Assembly: GCF_000010525.1 (NCBI RefSeq)
Contig: NC_009937.1
Span: forward strand, 4,782,501 to 4,846,500
Source of the DNA: Azorhizobium caulinodans ORS 571
GTDB lineage: Bacteria > Pseudomonadota > Alphaproteobacteria > Rhizobiales > Xanthobacteraceae
Reading direction: 5' to 3'
Length of the DNA: 64,000 nucleotides
Below are positions 21,433 through 29,417 of this stretch, in pieces. The position numbers were made by a program, and so were the translations under genes. Numbering within the stretch: position 1 is the first letter of the stretch; every line of letters begins with the position of its first letter. Below the pieces are notes generated by a model. The model worked only from the letters and a program-made list of their open reading frames with translations. It had not been told where the DNA came from and ran no database searches.

Positions 21433-21882
21433 TCAGGCGGCCTTGCTGGGGTCGGCGACGAGGAGGAAGCGATTTTCCTCCCCCACCCGCTCGTAGGCAA
21501 GATCGGAGAGGAAATGGCGCATCAACTGCACGCCATGACCGCCGATGCGCGCCTCGTCCACCGAGGCCACAGCCTCCGGCTCCCCAACCGAGAGCGGGTC
21601 GAACGGAACGCCATTGTCCACGATCCGCAGCGCGAAGCGGCCTTCGGGCAGGTGGAAATAGTCGAGCCGGATGCGCGGGGGATGGTCCAGCCCCTCGAAG
21701 CCGTAGGAGATGACATTGACCAATGCCTCCTCCAGGCTCAGGTCGAGCCCGAAGCGGATGCGGTCCGGCCAGTTGTCCGCCTCGGCCCGCTCGGCGAGCC
21801 ATTCCGCCACGCGGGGCAATTCCTCGAGGCTGGCCTCCACCGCGAGGCTCGCCACTTCCACGGCGCCGTCCGGCAGGCTCAT
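21433..21882 (-). CDS. HATPase_c anti-sigma regulatory factor / serine kinase
   Basis: A 149-residue RsbW/SpoIIAB-like protein (HATPase_c_2). The N-box is LEEALVNVISYGF, the G1 box is DNGVPFDP and the G2 box is GGHGVQLMRHF, so ATP binding should be intact. Such proteins phosphorylate STAS antagonists and hold a sigma factor or other partner when the STAS protein is phosphorylated. The STAS gene is two genes downstream and the phosphatase is in the divergent operon, making a complete partner-switching set. About 300 bases separate it from the upstream racemase-like gene. Confidence 0.9.
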   Translation of the reverse strand: MSLPDGAVEVASLAVEASLEELPRVAEWLAERAEADNWPDRIRFGLDLSLEEALVNVISYGFEGLDHPPRIRLDYFHLPEGRFALRIVDNGVPFDPLSVGEPEAVASVDEARIGGHGVQLMRHFLSDLAYERVGEENRFLLVADPSKAA

Positions 21883-22179
21883 GCGTCACGGCTCCGGGCA
21901 GCGAAACAGCCGGTGCGGGGCGATGCAGTCGCCCGCCGCCCGTTGGGGCTAGAAGTCCTCGGCATGGGTGCCTCTCCCAAGCGTGCGGCGCGCCGGACGC
22001 AGATTCCTGACCCGTCGGACCCCGGAGGGCGTCCGGTGCCGGTGATGCCCGAACGGCACCTTCCGGCGATCCAACCGCAAAGCTAGTCCGTCCCACCCTT
22101 GCGGGCAATCGGGGCCACACGGCGCAACGCCGTCCGGCCCACGGGAAAATACGGCGCGGAAGCGCCAGCGCCGTCCCGC
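21883..22179. other. Gap between racemase-like gene and HATPase gene
   Basis: About 300 bases with no supported gene. It probably holds the promoter of the HATPase-Na/Pi-STAS unit, or links it to the operon upstream. I see no clear promoter boxes, terminator or repeat; base composition is as high in GC as the coding regions. Confidence 0.4.
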
Positions 22180-23304
22180 TCAACGGGCGACCCTGAGCTT
22201 TTCCTCGCTCGGTTCCAGATAGACCCGGCGCGTCCGCGCTCCGGCCGAAACCATCACCACATTGGGCGCCACGCCCGCGGCCGCCGCCAGAATGTCCACC
22301 GGCTGCGCCGGGCCGAACAGCTCCACCTGCGCCCCCGGCACCGCAAGGCCTTCGGGCAGACCCGAGACGTCAAGGGTCATGAGGCTCATGGCGAGGCCGC
22401 TGACGATGGGCGCGGGCAGGCCGCCCACGTAGCCATAGGCCTGACGCTGGAAGGAGAAGGGCAACCCACCGCCATAGCCCACCCCCACATGGGCGAGGCG
22501 CGCCGGCTGCGGCGTGCGATAGACGCCGCCATAGCCGACCTCGGTCCCGGCAGGCACATCCATGACCCGCAGGATCGGCGCCGTCAGCCGCGCCGCCGGC
22601 AGGATGGGTTGGCGGCTGGACGGGGTGGTTTCGACCCCATAGAGCGCGCTGCCCACGCGGGCATGGTGCGCATGGCGCTCCGGCGGGCCGAACACGCCGG
22701 CGGAAGCGCAGAAGCTGAGCGGCGCGGGGGGCAGCGCCTGCGTCCACGCCCGGAAGCGCCGCCACTGCCAGTCATTGTGGCGGGCGACCGGATTGGAGAA
22801 GTGGGCGAGATGGGTCACATAGGCGGCGATCCGCAGGCCGGCCAGCGGCGAGGGATCGTCCCGCAGACGCTTCACATCGGTGCGCGAGAGGCCAAGGCGG
22901 CTCAGGCCGGTGTCGAACTGGATCGCCACGTCCAGCGGCCCGCGCGCGGCGGCTTCCGCCTGCACGCGGGGCAGTTCGGACGCATCCATCAGCACCGGAA
23001 TGATGCGGTGGGCGCGGAAATCGGCCGGCGCGGCGCCGGCGAGGCCGTGCAGCACGAACACGCGGGCGTCGGGCGCCAGCGTGCGCACCGCCAGCGCCTC
23101 CTCGATGCACACCACCCAGAAATCGCGGCAGCCGAGGGAGGACAGCAGCGGCACGATGCGCGAGAGGCCGAAGCCATAGGCATTCTGCTTCACCACCGCA
23201 CCGAGGGTCGGGCCGCGATACTGGGCACGCACCGTGCGCCAGTTCTGCCGCACCGCGCCGAGATCGATCTCCAGCGTCGCGAGATCGGCGGTCGGCTCAG
23301 GCAT
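22180..23304 (-). CDS. Alanine racemase-like PLP enzyme
   Basis: A 374-residue fold-type III PLP protein. The cofactor lysine lies in VVKQNAYGFG (usual form K-A-N-A-Y-G). DTGLSRLG corresponds to the substrate-site DTGM.RLG motif, and GYGGVY holds the counterpart of the second catalytic tyrosine. Two departures stand out: the residue before FDTG is Gln where many alanine racemases have a carbamylated Lys, and the usual GYADGYPR is GYGGGLP. It may therefore act on another amino acid. The ATG has GGAG upstream inside the end of the GNAT gene, overlapping it by 8 bases. Last gene of a five-gene overlapping chain. Confidence 0.82.
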   Translation of the reverse strand: MPEPTADLATLEIDLGAVRQNWRTVRAQYRGPTLGAVVKQNAYGFGLSRIVPLLSSLGCRDFWVVCIEEALAVRTLAPDARVFVLHGLAGAAPADFRAHRIIPVLMDASELPRVQAEAAARGPLDVAIQFDTGLSRLGLSRTDVKRLRDDPSPLAGLRIAAYVTHLAHFSNPVARHNDWQWRRFRAWTQALPPAPLSFCASAGVFGPPERHAHHARVGSALYGVETTPSSRQPILPAARLTAPILRVMDVPAGTEVGYGGVYRTPQPARLAHVGVGYGGGLPFSFQRQAYGYVGGLPAPIVSGLAMSLMTLDVSGLPEGLAVPGAQVELFGPAQPVDILAAAAGVAPNVVMVSAGARTRRVYLEPSEEKLRVAR

Positions 23305-23968
23305 CGGCGTGCTCCGACACATACAGGATGTGCGGTTCGCCCTTCACGGACCGGGCCTCCACGCCCCGCCAGCCGGCCGCCAGCAGAGCGGACTGCGTGC
23401 CGGCATCGGCGGGGACCACGAGGCGCTCCGCCCGGGACACGACGCGCGTGCCGTCGCGCACCATCACATAGCGCAGGTGGCCGCCGTAATAGGGCCGCAG
23501 CGCCCGCACCGCGAAGCCCTCGGCGAGCAGGTTGGTCCAGCTCGGCGTATTGGCCGGGGCGGAGGTCGCGAACAGGATGTGGCTTTCCGGCGCCATCGCC
23601 ACACGGGCGGCGATCAGCGCCCGCTGGAGGCTGCGCCCGCGATAGGGCTGCGCCACGGACGCGCCGGCGAGCTTGGCGATCGGCGCATCGGCAGCAAGGC
23701 CCAGATGCGGGCGCGGATCGTCGTAGTCGGGAAGGGCATGCTGGAGGACGCCATAGGCGATGAGGACGTCGTCCAGGAACACGCCGATCATCCGGCCGCG
23801 GCCGGCGAGGATGCCGGCGAAGAAATCCCGGCTCTCTGGCTTCACGATTTCCGGGCGCACGGCTTCGCCGATGGCCGCCCGGTGCAGGGCGTAGATCGCA
23901 TCCAGATCGCCGGCTTCGAGCGCGCGCCAGACCAGTTCGCCCGACAGACCTGCGACGGCGGCATTCAT
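23297..23968 (-). CDS. GNAT family N-acetyltransferase
   Basis: A 223-residue protein with a GNAT fold: an N-terminal GELVWRALEAGDLDAIYALHRAA helix-strand unit, and an acetyl-CoA loop in LAGASVAQPYRGRSLQRALIAAR (the Q/RxxGxG/A element, here QPYRGR). C-terminal strands follow (NLLAEGFAVRALRPYYGGHLRYVM). The substrate is unknown. Its start overlaps the solute-binding protein's stop (ATGA), and its 3' end overlaps the racemase-like gene. Acetylation of an amino acid or of the racemase product is one possibility (inference). Confidence 0.75.
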   Translation of the reverse strand: MNAAVAGLSGELVWRALEAGDLDAIYALHRAAIGEAVRPEIVKPESRDFFAGILAGRGRMIGVFLDDVLIAYGVLQHALPDYDDPRPHLGLAADAPIAKLAGASVAQPYRGRSLQRALIAARVAMAPESHILFATSAPANTPSWTNLLAEGFAVRALRPYYGGHLRYVMVRDGTRVVSRAERLVVPADAGTQSALLAAGWRGVEARSVKGEPHILYVSEHADA

Positions 23969-24987
23969 CCGGTAACCAGCTCCGCATAATTGAGCATGGC
24001 GATGGGCGGATAGATGCCCAGCGATTTGGCCACGCGCATGTTGATGACGAGGGAGAAGCGCTTCAGCGTCTCGATGGGGATGCGGCTCGGCGGGGTGCCC
24101 TGGGACAGGATCTCCACCGCCTTGGTGCCGGCCAGCTGGCCGACCGAGTAGTACCGGCTCACGAGGCCGACCAGCGCGCCGCCCTCGCGGATCGCAAGCT
24201 CGGCCGCGCCGAAGGTGGGCATGCCGGCCGCCAGCGCCGCCGGGGTCACCCGGTCATAGATGGTGCCGAGGAAGGTGTCGGGCAGCAGGTAGAGCCAATC
24301 CGCCTTGTCCGCCCGGAGCTGGGTGACCATCTGCTCCACCCCGTCCGCCGTCGGGCGGCCGCTGGCGTCGGTCTTGAACGGGCGGGCGATGACCTTCGCG
24401 CCATTGGCCTTGGCGAAGGCCTCCACCTCGCGCACGATCACCACGGAGTTCTGCTCGGTCTCCGAATAGAGGATGCCGATGGTCGAGAACTCCATGTAGG
24501 ACTGCATGGCCTTCATCTGCACGTCGGTCGGCACCACGTGCACGGCGCCGGTCACGTTGCGGCCCGACGAGGCGAAGCTCGGGGCGATGCGGGCCTGCAC
24601 CGGCGCGGACACCAGCGCGAACACCACCGGAATGTCGCGGATGTACTTCGGGTCCTGACTGTCATAGGGGCCGACGACGCCGAGCGTCACCGGCGTGCCC
24701 CAGGTGTAGATGAGGTCCGGCTTCAGCGTATCGAGATCGGCCAGCATGCGCGGCAGGTTGGCAATGTCGCGGCGGGCGTCGCGGGAGATGATCTCCGTCT
24801 TGAGCCCGGCCGTGTCCAGCAGGTCGCGGAAGCCGCGCTCCGCCTCGGTCTCGCCGCGGAACGTGAGCATGAGGATCTTGTAGGTGCGATCGTCGGCCGC
24901 CCGCGCGGCGCGCGGCAGCGTCAGCGCCGCTCCGGCACCCACGCCGAGGGACAGCAGAGAACGGCGATCCAGCACTGGACCTGTCAT
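23965..24987 (-). CDS. PF04392-type ABC substrate-binding protein
   Basis: A 340-residue solute-binding protein without its own permease or ATPase. D-R-R-S-L-L followed by a glycine/alanine-rich hydrophobic stretch and A-R-A suggests Tat export. The body fits PF04392: KILMLTFRGETEAERGFRDLLDTAG, DLIYTWGTPVTLGVVGPY, IPVVFALVSAPV, GRNVTGAVHVVPTDVQMKAMQ, and a C-terminal LVINMRVAKSLGIYPP. Some family members are reported to bind aromatic amino acids. AAGGAGG precedes the ATG, which overlaps the stop of the MFS fusion gene (ATGA). With no transporter partner here it may serve as a periplasmic ligand sensor for the membrane proteins of the operon (inference). Confidence 0.88.
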   Translation of the reverse strand: MTGPVLDRRSLLSLGVGAGAALTLPRAARAADDRTYKILMLTFRGETEAERGFRDLLDTAGLKTEIISRDARRDIANLPRMLADLDTLKPDLIYTWGTPVTLGVVGPYDSQDPKYIRDIPVVFALVSAPVQARIAPSFASSGRNVTGAVHVVPTDVQMKAMQSYMEFSTIGILYSETEQNSVVIVREVEAFAKANGAKVIARPFKTDASGRPTADGVEQMVTQLRADKADWLYLLPDTFLGTIYDRVTPAALAAGMPTFGAAELAIREGGALVGLVSRYYSVGQLAGTKAVEILSQGTPPSRIPIETLKRFSLVINMRVAKSLGIYPPIAMLNYAELVTG

Positions 24988-26993
24988 GGCACCCGAGCCT
25001 CCTTGGGAGCGGCGGCCGCGGGCCCGCGGCGCGCCGGCACGCGCCCCGATAGTATAAAGGCTGCCGCGCCCACAACCACTATGGCACCGATACTCATCAT
25101 TGAAGTTACAAATCCGACACTTCCGAGCAGCAGTCCGGCGGCGGCGGGGCCGGCGGCATTGCCGCTGCGTTCCACCAGCCGGAACAGGCCGAGCACGCCG
25201 GCCGACCGGCCGCCCGGGACATGGCGGGCGCTGTCCGCCACCAGCGCCGACTGCGGCGCGATGGACATGGACTGGCCGATGCCCAGCATCATCAGCACCA
25301 GCGCCAGGATGAGCGGCGAGGAGCCGAACACGACGAGCAGCGCCCCCGCCCCTGCCAGAAGGCCGCCGGTGGCCACGAAGGCGGCGCGGGCCGAGAGCCG
25401 GTCGGCGACGCTGGCGAAGACCGGCACGGCCAGCACCATGATGACCGGATAGATCATCTGAAGCCGGCCCACCGCCGCCGCGCTGTAGCCCGCGCGCTGG
25501 AGTTCCACCGGGATCAGGTAGAAGCACAGGGCGGCGAGGATGAACTTGGCCGGGAAGGCGCAGCCGAACAGCAGCGGCGCGAGGCGCGGCGCCGTCAGCG
25601 CGGCCTTGAGATCGGAGAGGGCCAAGCCCTGGCCCACCGCACGGCGCTCGGGCTTGGGCAGGCTCCAGGCGGCCAGGGCGAGCGCGATCACGGCAAGCCC
25701 CGCCGACACCAGGAAGGCAATGTTTCCGCCGAGGCGGTCATCGATCACGCCCCCGATCGGCGGGCCGCACAGCGCCGCCACCATGATGGCCCCGACGAAG
25801 ACGGCGAGCCCCTCGGAGCGCTCGGATGGCGCGGATCGATCCACCACATGGCCCTGTGCCGAGACGAACACCAGGGAATAGCCTAGGGCGGAGATCACGC
25901 GGGCCGCGAGGAAGACCCAATAAGTTCCGGCAAGGCCCGCCAGCAGATAGCCGCAGGCGGCAAGGCCGGCGCCGATGACGAAGCCGGTGCGGCGGCCGAG
26001 CCATTCGGAGAAGGCGCCGAAGGGAATCTGCCCAAGCGCCACCACGGCCATGAAGACCACGATGGGCAGGCTGACGGCGAAATCGATGCTGAAAGGCACG
26101 CCCGGCGCCGCCAGCGCCTGCGTGTAGCGCGGCAGGAAGGGCCGGGAGAGTTCTTCGGCCAGCATGAAGAGGAAGAGGGCCGGCCGCACCATCGCCGCGG
26201 CGCGGTTGCCGACCACATGCATCTCGCCGACGCCGGTCTCGCTCTCGAGCCGCTTCAGCGTCTCCACCTGAGCCTCGTCACCCCGGCGCTCGGCCTCCGT
26301 CAGGGCGAATTCCTGGCGGGCGGCCAGAGCATCCATCTGGCGGTCGAGCGGGCCGACGAGATCGCGGGCGGCGGCACCGGCGGGCGGGTGGCGCGTCAGG
26401 CGGCCACGGGCGAGGTCGCGCAGCCGGCCGTCGATGGCGTCGAGCACCGTCACGCCGCCCACGCCCACCACCAGCGCGCCGAGTTCCAGCGCCATCAGCA
26501 GCGCCACGATGCCGATGAACGCGACATCGACCAGCACCGCCATGACCTGCCGGGAGAGGACCCCCGGGTCGGCCATCACGACCAGCACGGCGGCCTGCGC
26601 GCCGTCCGGACCATGGACGGGAACGCGCACCTGCGGCCAGTCGTCCCCATCCACCTTTCCGACCTCGAACAGCACCCGGCCGTCGCGGACCAACTGCATC
26701 TCGGCGATTTCGTCGTTGTCGTTCACCAGCTTCAGGAAGTGGGCCTGGACGCCGGCCAGCCGGTCCAGCGGAATATCCGCCGCCAGCGCCGTCTCGATCA
26801 GGGCCGCCGTGGCGCGCCCGACGGATTCCGCCTTGGCGAGGATGGAGGGGACGATGGTCCGCTCGGCCGCCGAACGGGCGCCGAAGGCGACCACCGCCAG
26901 CGCCGTGCAGAGCACGAGGATCATGGCCAGCGACAGCCCGGTGCGCAGGCCGATGGAGGTCCGCCCCGAGAGATGTTCGCGCAGGAGTCTCAC
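24984..26993 (-). CDS. Membrane sensor domain fused to an MFS transporter
   Basis: A 669-residue fusion. Residues 17-40 form a membrane helix, about 41-150 a periplasmic domain (SILAKAESVGRATAALIETALAADIPLDRL..., IAEMQLVRDGRVLFEVG), then a second helix (VDVAFIGIVALLMALELGALVVG) and a HAMP/coiled-coil-like stretch (PLDRQMDALAARQEFALTEAERR). From about residue 265 a 12-helix MFS domain follows, with the typical loop GQIPFGAFSEWLGRRTGF. The GTG start overlaps the previous stop (GTGA), which fixes it. MFS pumps normally lack such a sensor module. The protein may couple ligand sensing to export, or act as a transporter-like receptor; the partner genes favour signalling. Confidence 0.85.
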   Translation of the reverse strand: MRLLREHLSGRTSIGLRTGLSLAMILVLCTALAVVAFGARSAAERTIVPSILAKAESVGRATAALIETALAADIPLDRLAGVQAHFLKLVNDNDEIAEMQLVRDGRVLFEVGKVDGDDWPQVRVPVHGPDGAQAAVLVVMADPGVLSRQVMAVLVDVAFIGIVALLMALELGALVVGVGGVTVLDAIDGRLRDLARGRLTRHPPAGAAARDLVGPLDRQMDALAARQEFALTEAERRGDEAQVETLKRLESETGVGEMHVVGNRAAAMVRPALFLFMLAEELSRPFLPRYTQALAAPGVPFSIDFAVSLPIVVFMAVVALGQIPFGAFSEWLGRRTGFVIGAGLAACGYLLAGLAGTYWVFLAARVISALGYSLVFVSAQGHVVDRSAPSERSEGLAVFVGAIMVAALCGPPIGGVIDDRLGGNIAFLVSAGLAVIALALAAWSLPKPERRAVGQGLALSDLKAALTAPRLAPLLFGCAFPAKFILAALCFYLIPVELQRAGYSAAAVGRLQMIYPVIMVLAVPVFASVADRLSARAAFVATGGLLAGAGALLVVFGSSPLILALVLMMLGIGQSMSIAPQSALVADSARHVPGGRSAGVLGLFRLVERSGNAAGPAAAGLLLGSVGFVTSMMSIGAIVVVGAAAFILSGRVPARRGPAAAAPKEARVP

Positions 26994-27652
26994 TTGGCCT
27001 CTCCCGCGGCGGGCGCGCCCACCAGCGCGGCAGCATGGGCCCGGTCGAGCCGCCCCAGCGCCGCCTGCGCCGAAGCCGGCCATTGCGCCGGGTTGCCGGC
27101 ATTGCGGAGCGCCCGGCCGACGTTGCCGGCAATCAGCAGACCTGCGAGGCCCGTGGCGAGCGCCGCCAGCAGCACCGCCGGCACGGCGAACACACGGATG
27201 TCCGCCGCGAGTTGCGCCGCGTCGCGCTGGAGGACGGCCGGATCATAGGATACCGCGACGCGGCCGATGGCGGCGCCGATGTCGTTCTCGATGCGCCGGC
27301 TGACCATGGCGGCCGCGCGCGGCGGCAGCGTCGTGCCCTGCCGGGCCGCATCCGAACTGAAGACGATCTGCCCGTGCTCGTCAGCCACATCGATGCTGCG
27401 CACGGCGGCATCGAGACCGGCCTCGCGCGCCACCAGTTCTTCCAGCGTGTGCTGGCTCGCCACCGCAATGCCGAGGCTGTTGGCCAGTTCCGCCGTGGTG
27501 GCGACGCGGGCGGCGGTCACGGTGAAGCGCTCCTCCACCGCCGCGCGATTCGCGGACAGCAGCGTGACGTATGAGAAATAGGCACCGAATGCGACGCAGG
27601 CGGCGGTGATCAGGGCAAACAGAACAGTCAGGACGGTGGCGATGCGTGTCAT
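26990..27652 (-). CDS. Membrane-anchored sensor-like protein A
   Basis: A 220-residue protein with one helix at residues 3-27, a periplasmic domain of about 120 residues (ATTAELANSLGIAVASQHTLEELVAREAG..., VRSIDVADEHGQIVFSS), a second helix (PAVLLAALATGLAGLLIAG) and a short Ala-rich cytoplasmic tail without an output domain. The layout matches the N-terminal part of the next gene and the two divergent sensor genes. The ATG has GCGGGA upstream; a longer start at 27736 is possible but adds an unlikely leader. First gene of the five-gene overlapping chain. No family name can be given with confidence. Confidence 0.7.
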   Translation of the reverse strand: MTRIATVLTVLFALITAACVAFGAYFSYVTLLSANRAAVEERFTVTAARVATTAELANSLGIAVASQHTLEELVAREAGLDAAVRSIDVADEHGQIVFSSDAARQGTTLPPRAAAMVSRRIENDIGAAIGRVAVSYDPAVLQRDAAQLAADIRVFAVPAVLLAALATGLAGLLIAGNVGRALRNAGNPAQWPASAQAALGRLDRAHAAALVGAPAAGEAK

Positions 27653-27814
27653 GGGTCCCGCAATCCCTGTCAACGCTTTACGGTGTCTGTAGCCAGTTAC
27701 GATGAAAAGCCCGGCCCTGTGCAGCGTTTTTTCCATTAGGCCCAGTTTTTGCTCTGGTTTGAGCCGGGCGGGACGGCTAACGTCCGCCCCGTTTCGCCCT
27801 CATTCGTCTGCTGC
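27653..27814. promoter_or_regulatory. Divergent promoter region of the signalling locus
   Basis: This 162-base gap separates the minus-strand sensor-MFS-racemase chain from the plus-strand sensor-phosphatase operon and must hold promoters for both. A hairpin or operator-like repeat GGGC(g)GGACG-GCTAA-CGTCCGCCC (27766-27789) lies 25 bases before the plus-strand start. T-runs occur at 27727-27732 and 27746-27750. I could not assign -35/-10 boxes safely. Confidence 0.45.
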
Positions 27815-28573
27815 ATGACTTTCATCGGTCGCCTGATCCTGATCGTTTCCGCCGCCCTGCTCGCGACGCTGCTGCTCGTCGCAGCCGGGGCCTTTGTCGC
27901 GAGCGAGCGGGTGACGGCCAACATCGAGCGCGCCCGCGTCTCGCACATGCTCGGCAGCCTCAGGGCCGCGACCGAGGCGAACCTCTCCATCGGCCTCGCG
28001 CTCGACCAGATCTCCTCGCTTCAGGCGCGCATCGAGCGCGAGAATGCGGCGGACGCCGCGATCATCGCCATCGACATCTTCAACGCGCAGGAGCGGTCGG
28101 TCTCCCGCAAGTCGATCTACAGCACGGACCGCGGATCCATCGGCGAGAACGTGCCCTGGGCCTGGACGGAGCGGCTTGCCAACAACACCATCTGGTCGGT
28201 GCCCGGCCATGGCGAGACCGTCTACATCACCCGCTTCGACAACGACCTCGGCCTTGCGGGCGGCATCGCCATCACCGTCTCGGATTCGGCGCGGGACGTG
28301 CGCAACGAGCGCCTCCTGCAGGACCTGGCCTGGCACACCGGCCTCATCGCCCTCGGGACGATTGCCGTCGGCATCGTGCTGAGCCTCATCTTCAGCCACA
28401 TGATCACCCGGCCGTTCCGCACCGCGACCGCCTTGCTCAAGGGCTCCGAGATCCCGGTGAGCGGCGAGGGCATGGAACATCTGGCGCAGCAGACGCGCCG
28501 CAACTGGGATCGCATGGACGTGCGGCTGGATACCGGCCTCAAGCAACTGGAGGCGCTGGACGATGCCCAGTGA
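27815..28573 (+). CDS. Membrane-anchored sensor-like protein B
   Basis: A 252-residue protein: helix 1 at residues 5-27 (LILIVSAALLATLLLVAAGAF), a periplasmic domain with EANLSIGLALDQISSLQARIERENAADAAIIAIDIFNAQERSV, helix 2 near residues 172-196 (TGLIALGTIAVGIVLSLIF), then a HAMP-like TRPFRTATALL and a short tail. No enzymatic output is visible. I chose the ATG directly before the first helix; no good ribosome-binding site is visible, so the start is provisional. Its 3' end overlaps the next gene by 11 bases. Probably a subunit that senses a periplasmic signal for the phosphatase two genes on (inference). Confidence 0.7.
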   Translation: MTFIGRLILIVSAALLATLLLVAAGAFVASERVTANIERARVSHMLGSLRAATEANLSIGLALDQISSLQARIERENAADAAIIAIDIFNAQERSVSRKSIYSTDRGSIGENVPWAWTERLANNTIWSVPGHGETVYITRFDNDLGLAGGIAITVSDSARDVRNERLLQDLAWHTGLIALGTIAVGIVLSLIFSHMITRPFRTATALLKGSEIPVSGEGMEHLAQQTRRNWDRMDVRLDTGLKQLEALDDAQ

Positions 28574-29417
28574 GGCCAAAGCCCCCCAGTTGGGCCGCAC
28601 CCGTCTCGTTACGGGCCTTGTGGCGTTCATCCTGACCTTCGCCCTCGGCGGGGCCGCCAGCCTGCTGCTGGTCAGCCAGTTCAAGACCACGGTTGAAGAG
28701 ACCGCCCGGCGCGACGTCTCGGTCATCGGCGGCTCGCTCGCGCGGGCACTCGCCCAGCAGTTCGAGAAGGCCGCGCGCTTCGGCATCCCGCTGAAGCTGC
28801 TGCCGGGCGTGGAGAGCTATCTCGCCCAGACGCTGACCCAGACGCCCGGCATCACCCGCATCGTGGTGCGCGGGCCGGACGGCCGCGAGGTGCGCAGCGC
28901 CATCGGCCCGACCACGGGCACCGACACGGTGAGCGCGCCCATTCAGGTGGACGGGCTGTCGGTCGGCCTCGTGGAGGTGACCACCAGCCCGACCTCCTTC
29001 AGCGCCGGCATCGACGACACCGAATGGCGCATGCTGGGTGCCGTCGCCGGCTGCGCGCTGATGAGCGGCCTGCTGGCGGCCTGGCTCGCGGGCGGCGCCC
29101 TCAACCGCCGCCGCCAGCGCTTCGTCACGGCGCTGGAGCGCAATCTCGACGGCGATCTTGACCCCGGCCCGTATTCGGCGGCCATCGGCCGGTCGTCGGT
29201 GGCGCGCGCCTTCCATGCGCTGTCCATGGAAGCCCGGCGCATCGGTGCCAAGGTCACCGCCTTCCAGGCCTATGCGGAGGAACTCCTCGCGGTGGACTTC
29301 GATGGCCAGTTGCGGCCGGAGGTGGAGCGCATCCGCCGCGAGGCGCTGCCGGCGCCCGTCCACCTGCCGACGACCACCGACGACACCCTCTCGCCGCAGC
29401 CGAAGCGGGGCGCCTGA
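28563..29417 (+). CDS. Membrane-anchored sensor-like protein C
   Basis: A 284-residue protein with helices at about 16-38 (LVTGLVAFILTFALGGAASLLLV) and 155-178 (LGAVAGCALMSGLLAAWLAGGAL). The periplasmic domain between them includes FEKAARFGIPLKLLPGVESYLAQ and ITRIVVRGPDGREVRSAIG, the same pattern as proteins A, B and the MFS fusion. The cytoplasmic part (about 105 residues) is mostly helical with no recognised output domain. Its stop overlaps the phosphatase ATG by one base, so the two are co-translated. Likely an accessory sensor of the phosphatase; no family name assigned. Confidence 0.7.
   Translation: MPSEAKAPQLGRTRLVTGLVAFILTFALGGAASLLLVSQFKTTVEETARRDVSVIGGSLARALAQQFEKAARFGIPLKLLPGVESYLAQTLTQTPGITRIVVRGPDGREVRSAIGPTTGTDTVSAPIQVDGLSVGLVEVTTSPTSFSAGIDDTEWRMLGAVAGCALMSGLLAAWLAGGALNRRRQRFVTALERNLDGDLDPGPYSAAIGRSSVARAFHALSMEARRIGAKVTAFQAYAEELLAVDFDGQLRPEVERIRREALPAPVHLPTTTDDTLSPQPKRGA

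Noticed and set aside
27736-27990. 84-codon minus-strand frame in the divergent promoter
   Set aside because: It overlaps sensor gene B in antisense and has no start signal; better explained as promoter plus shadow.
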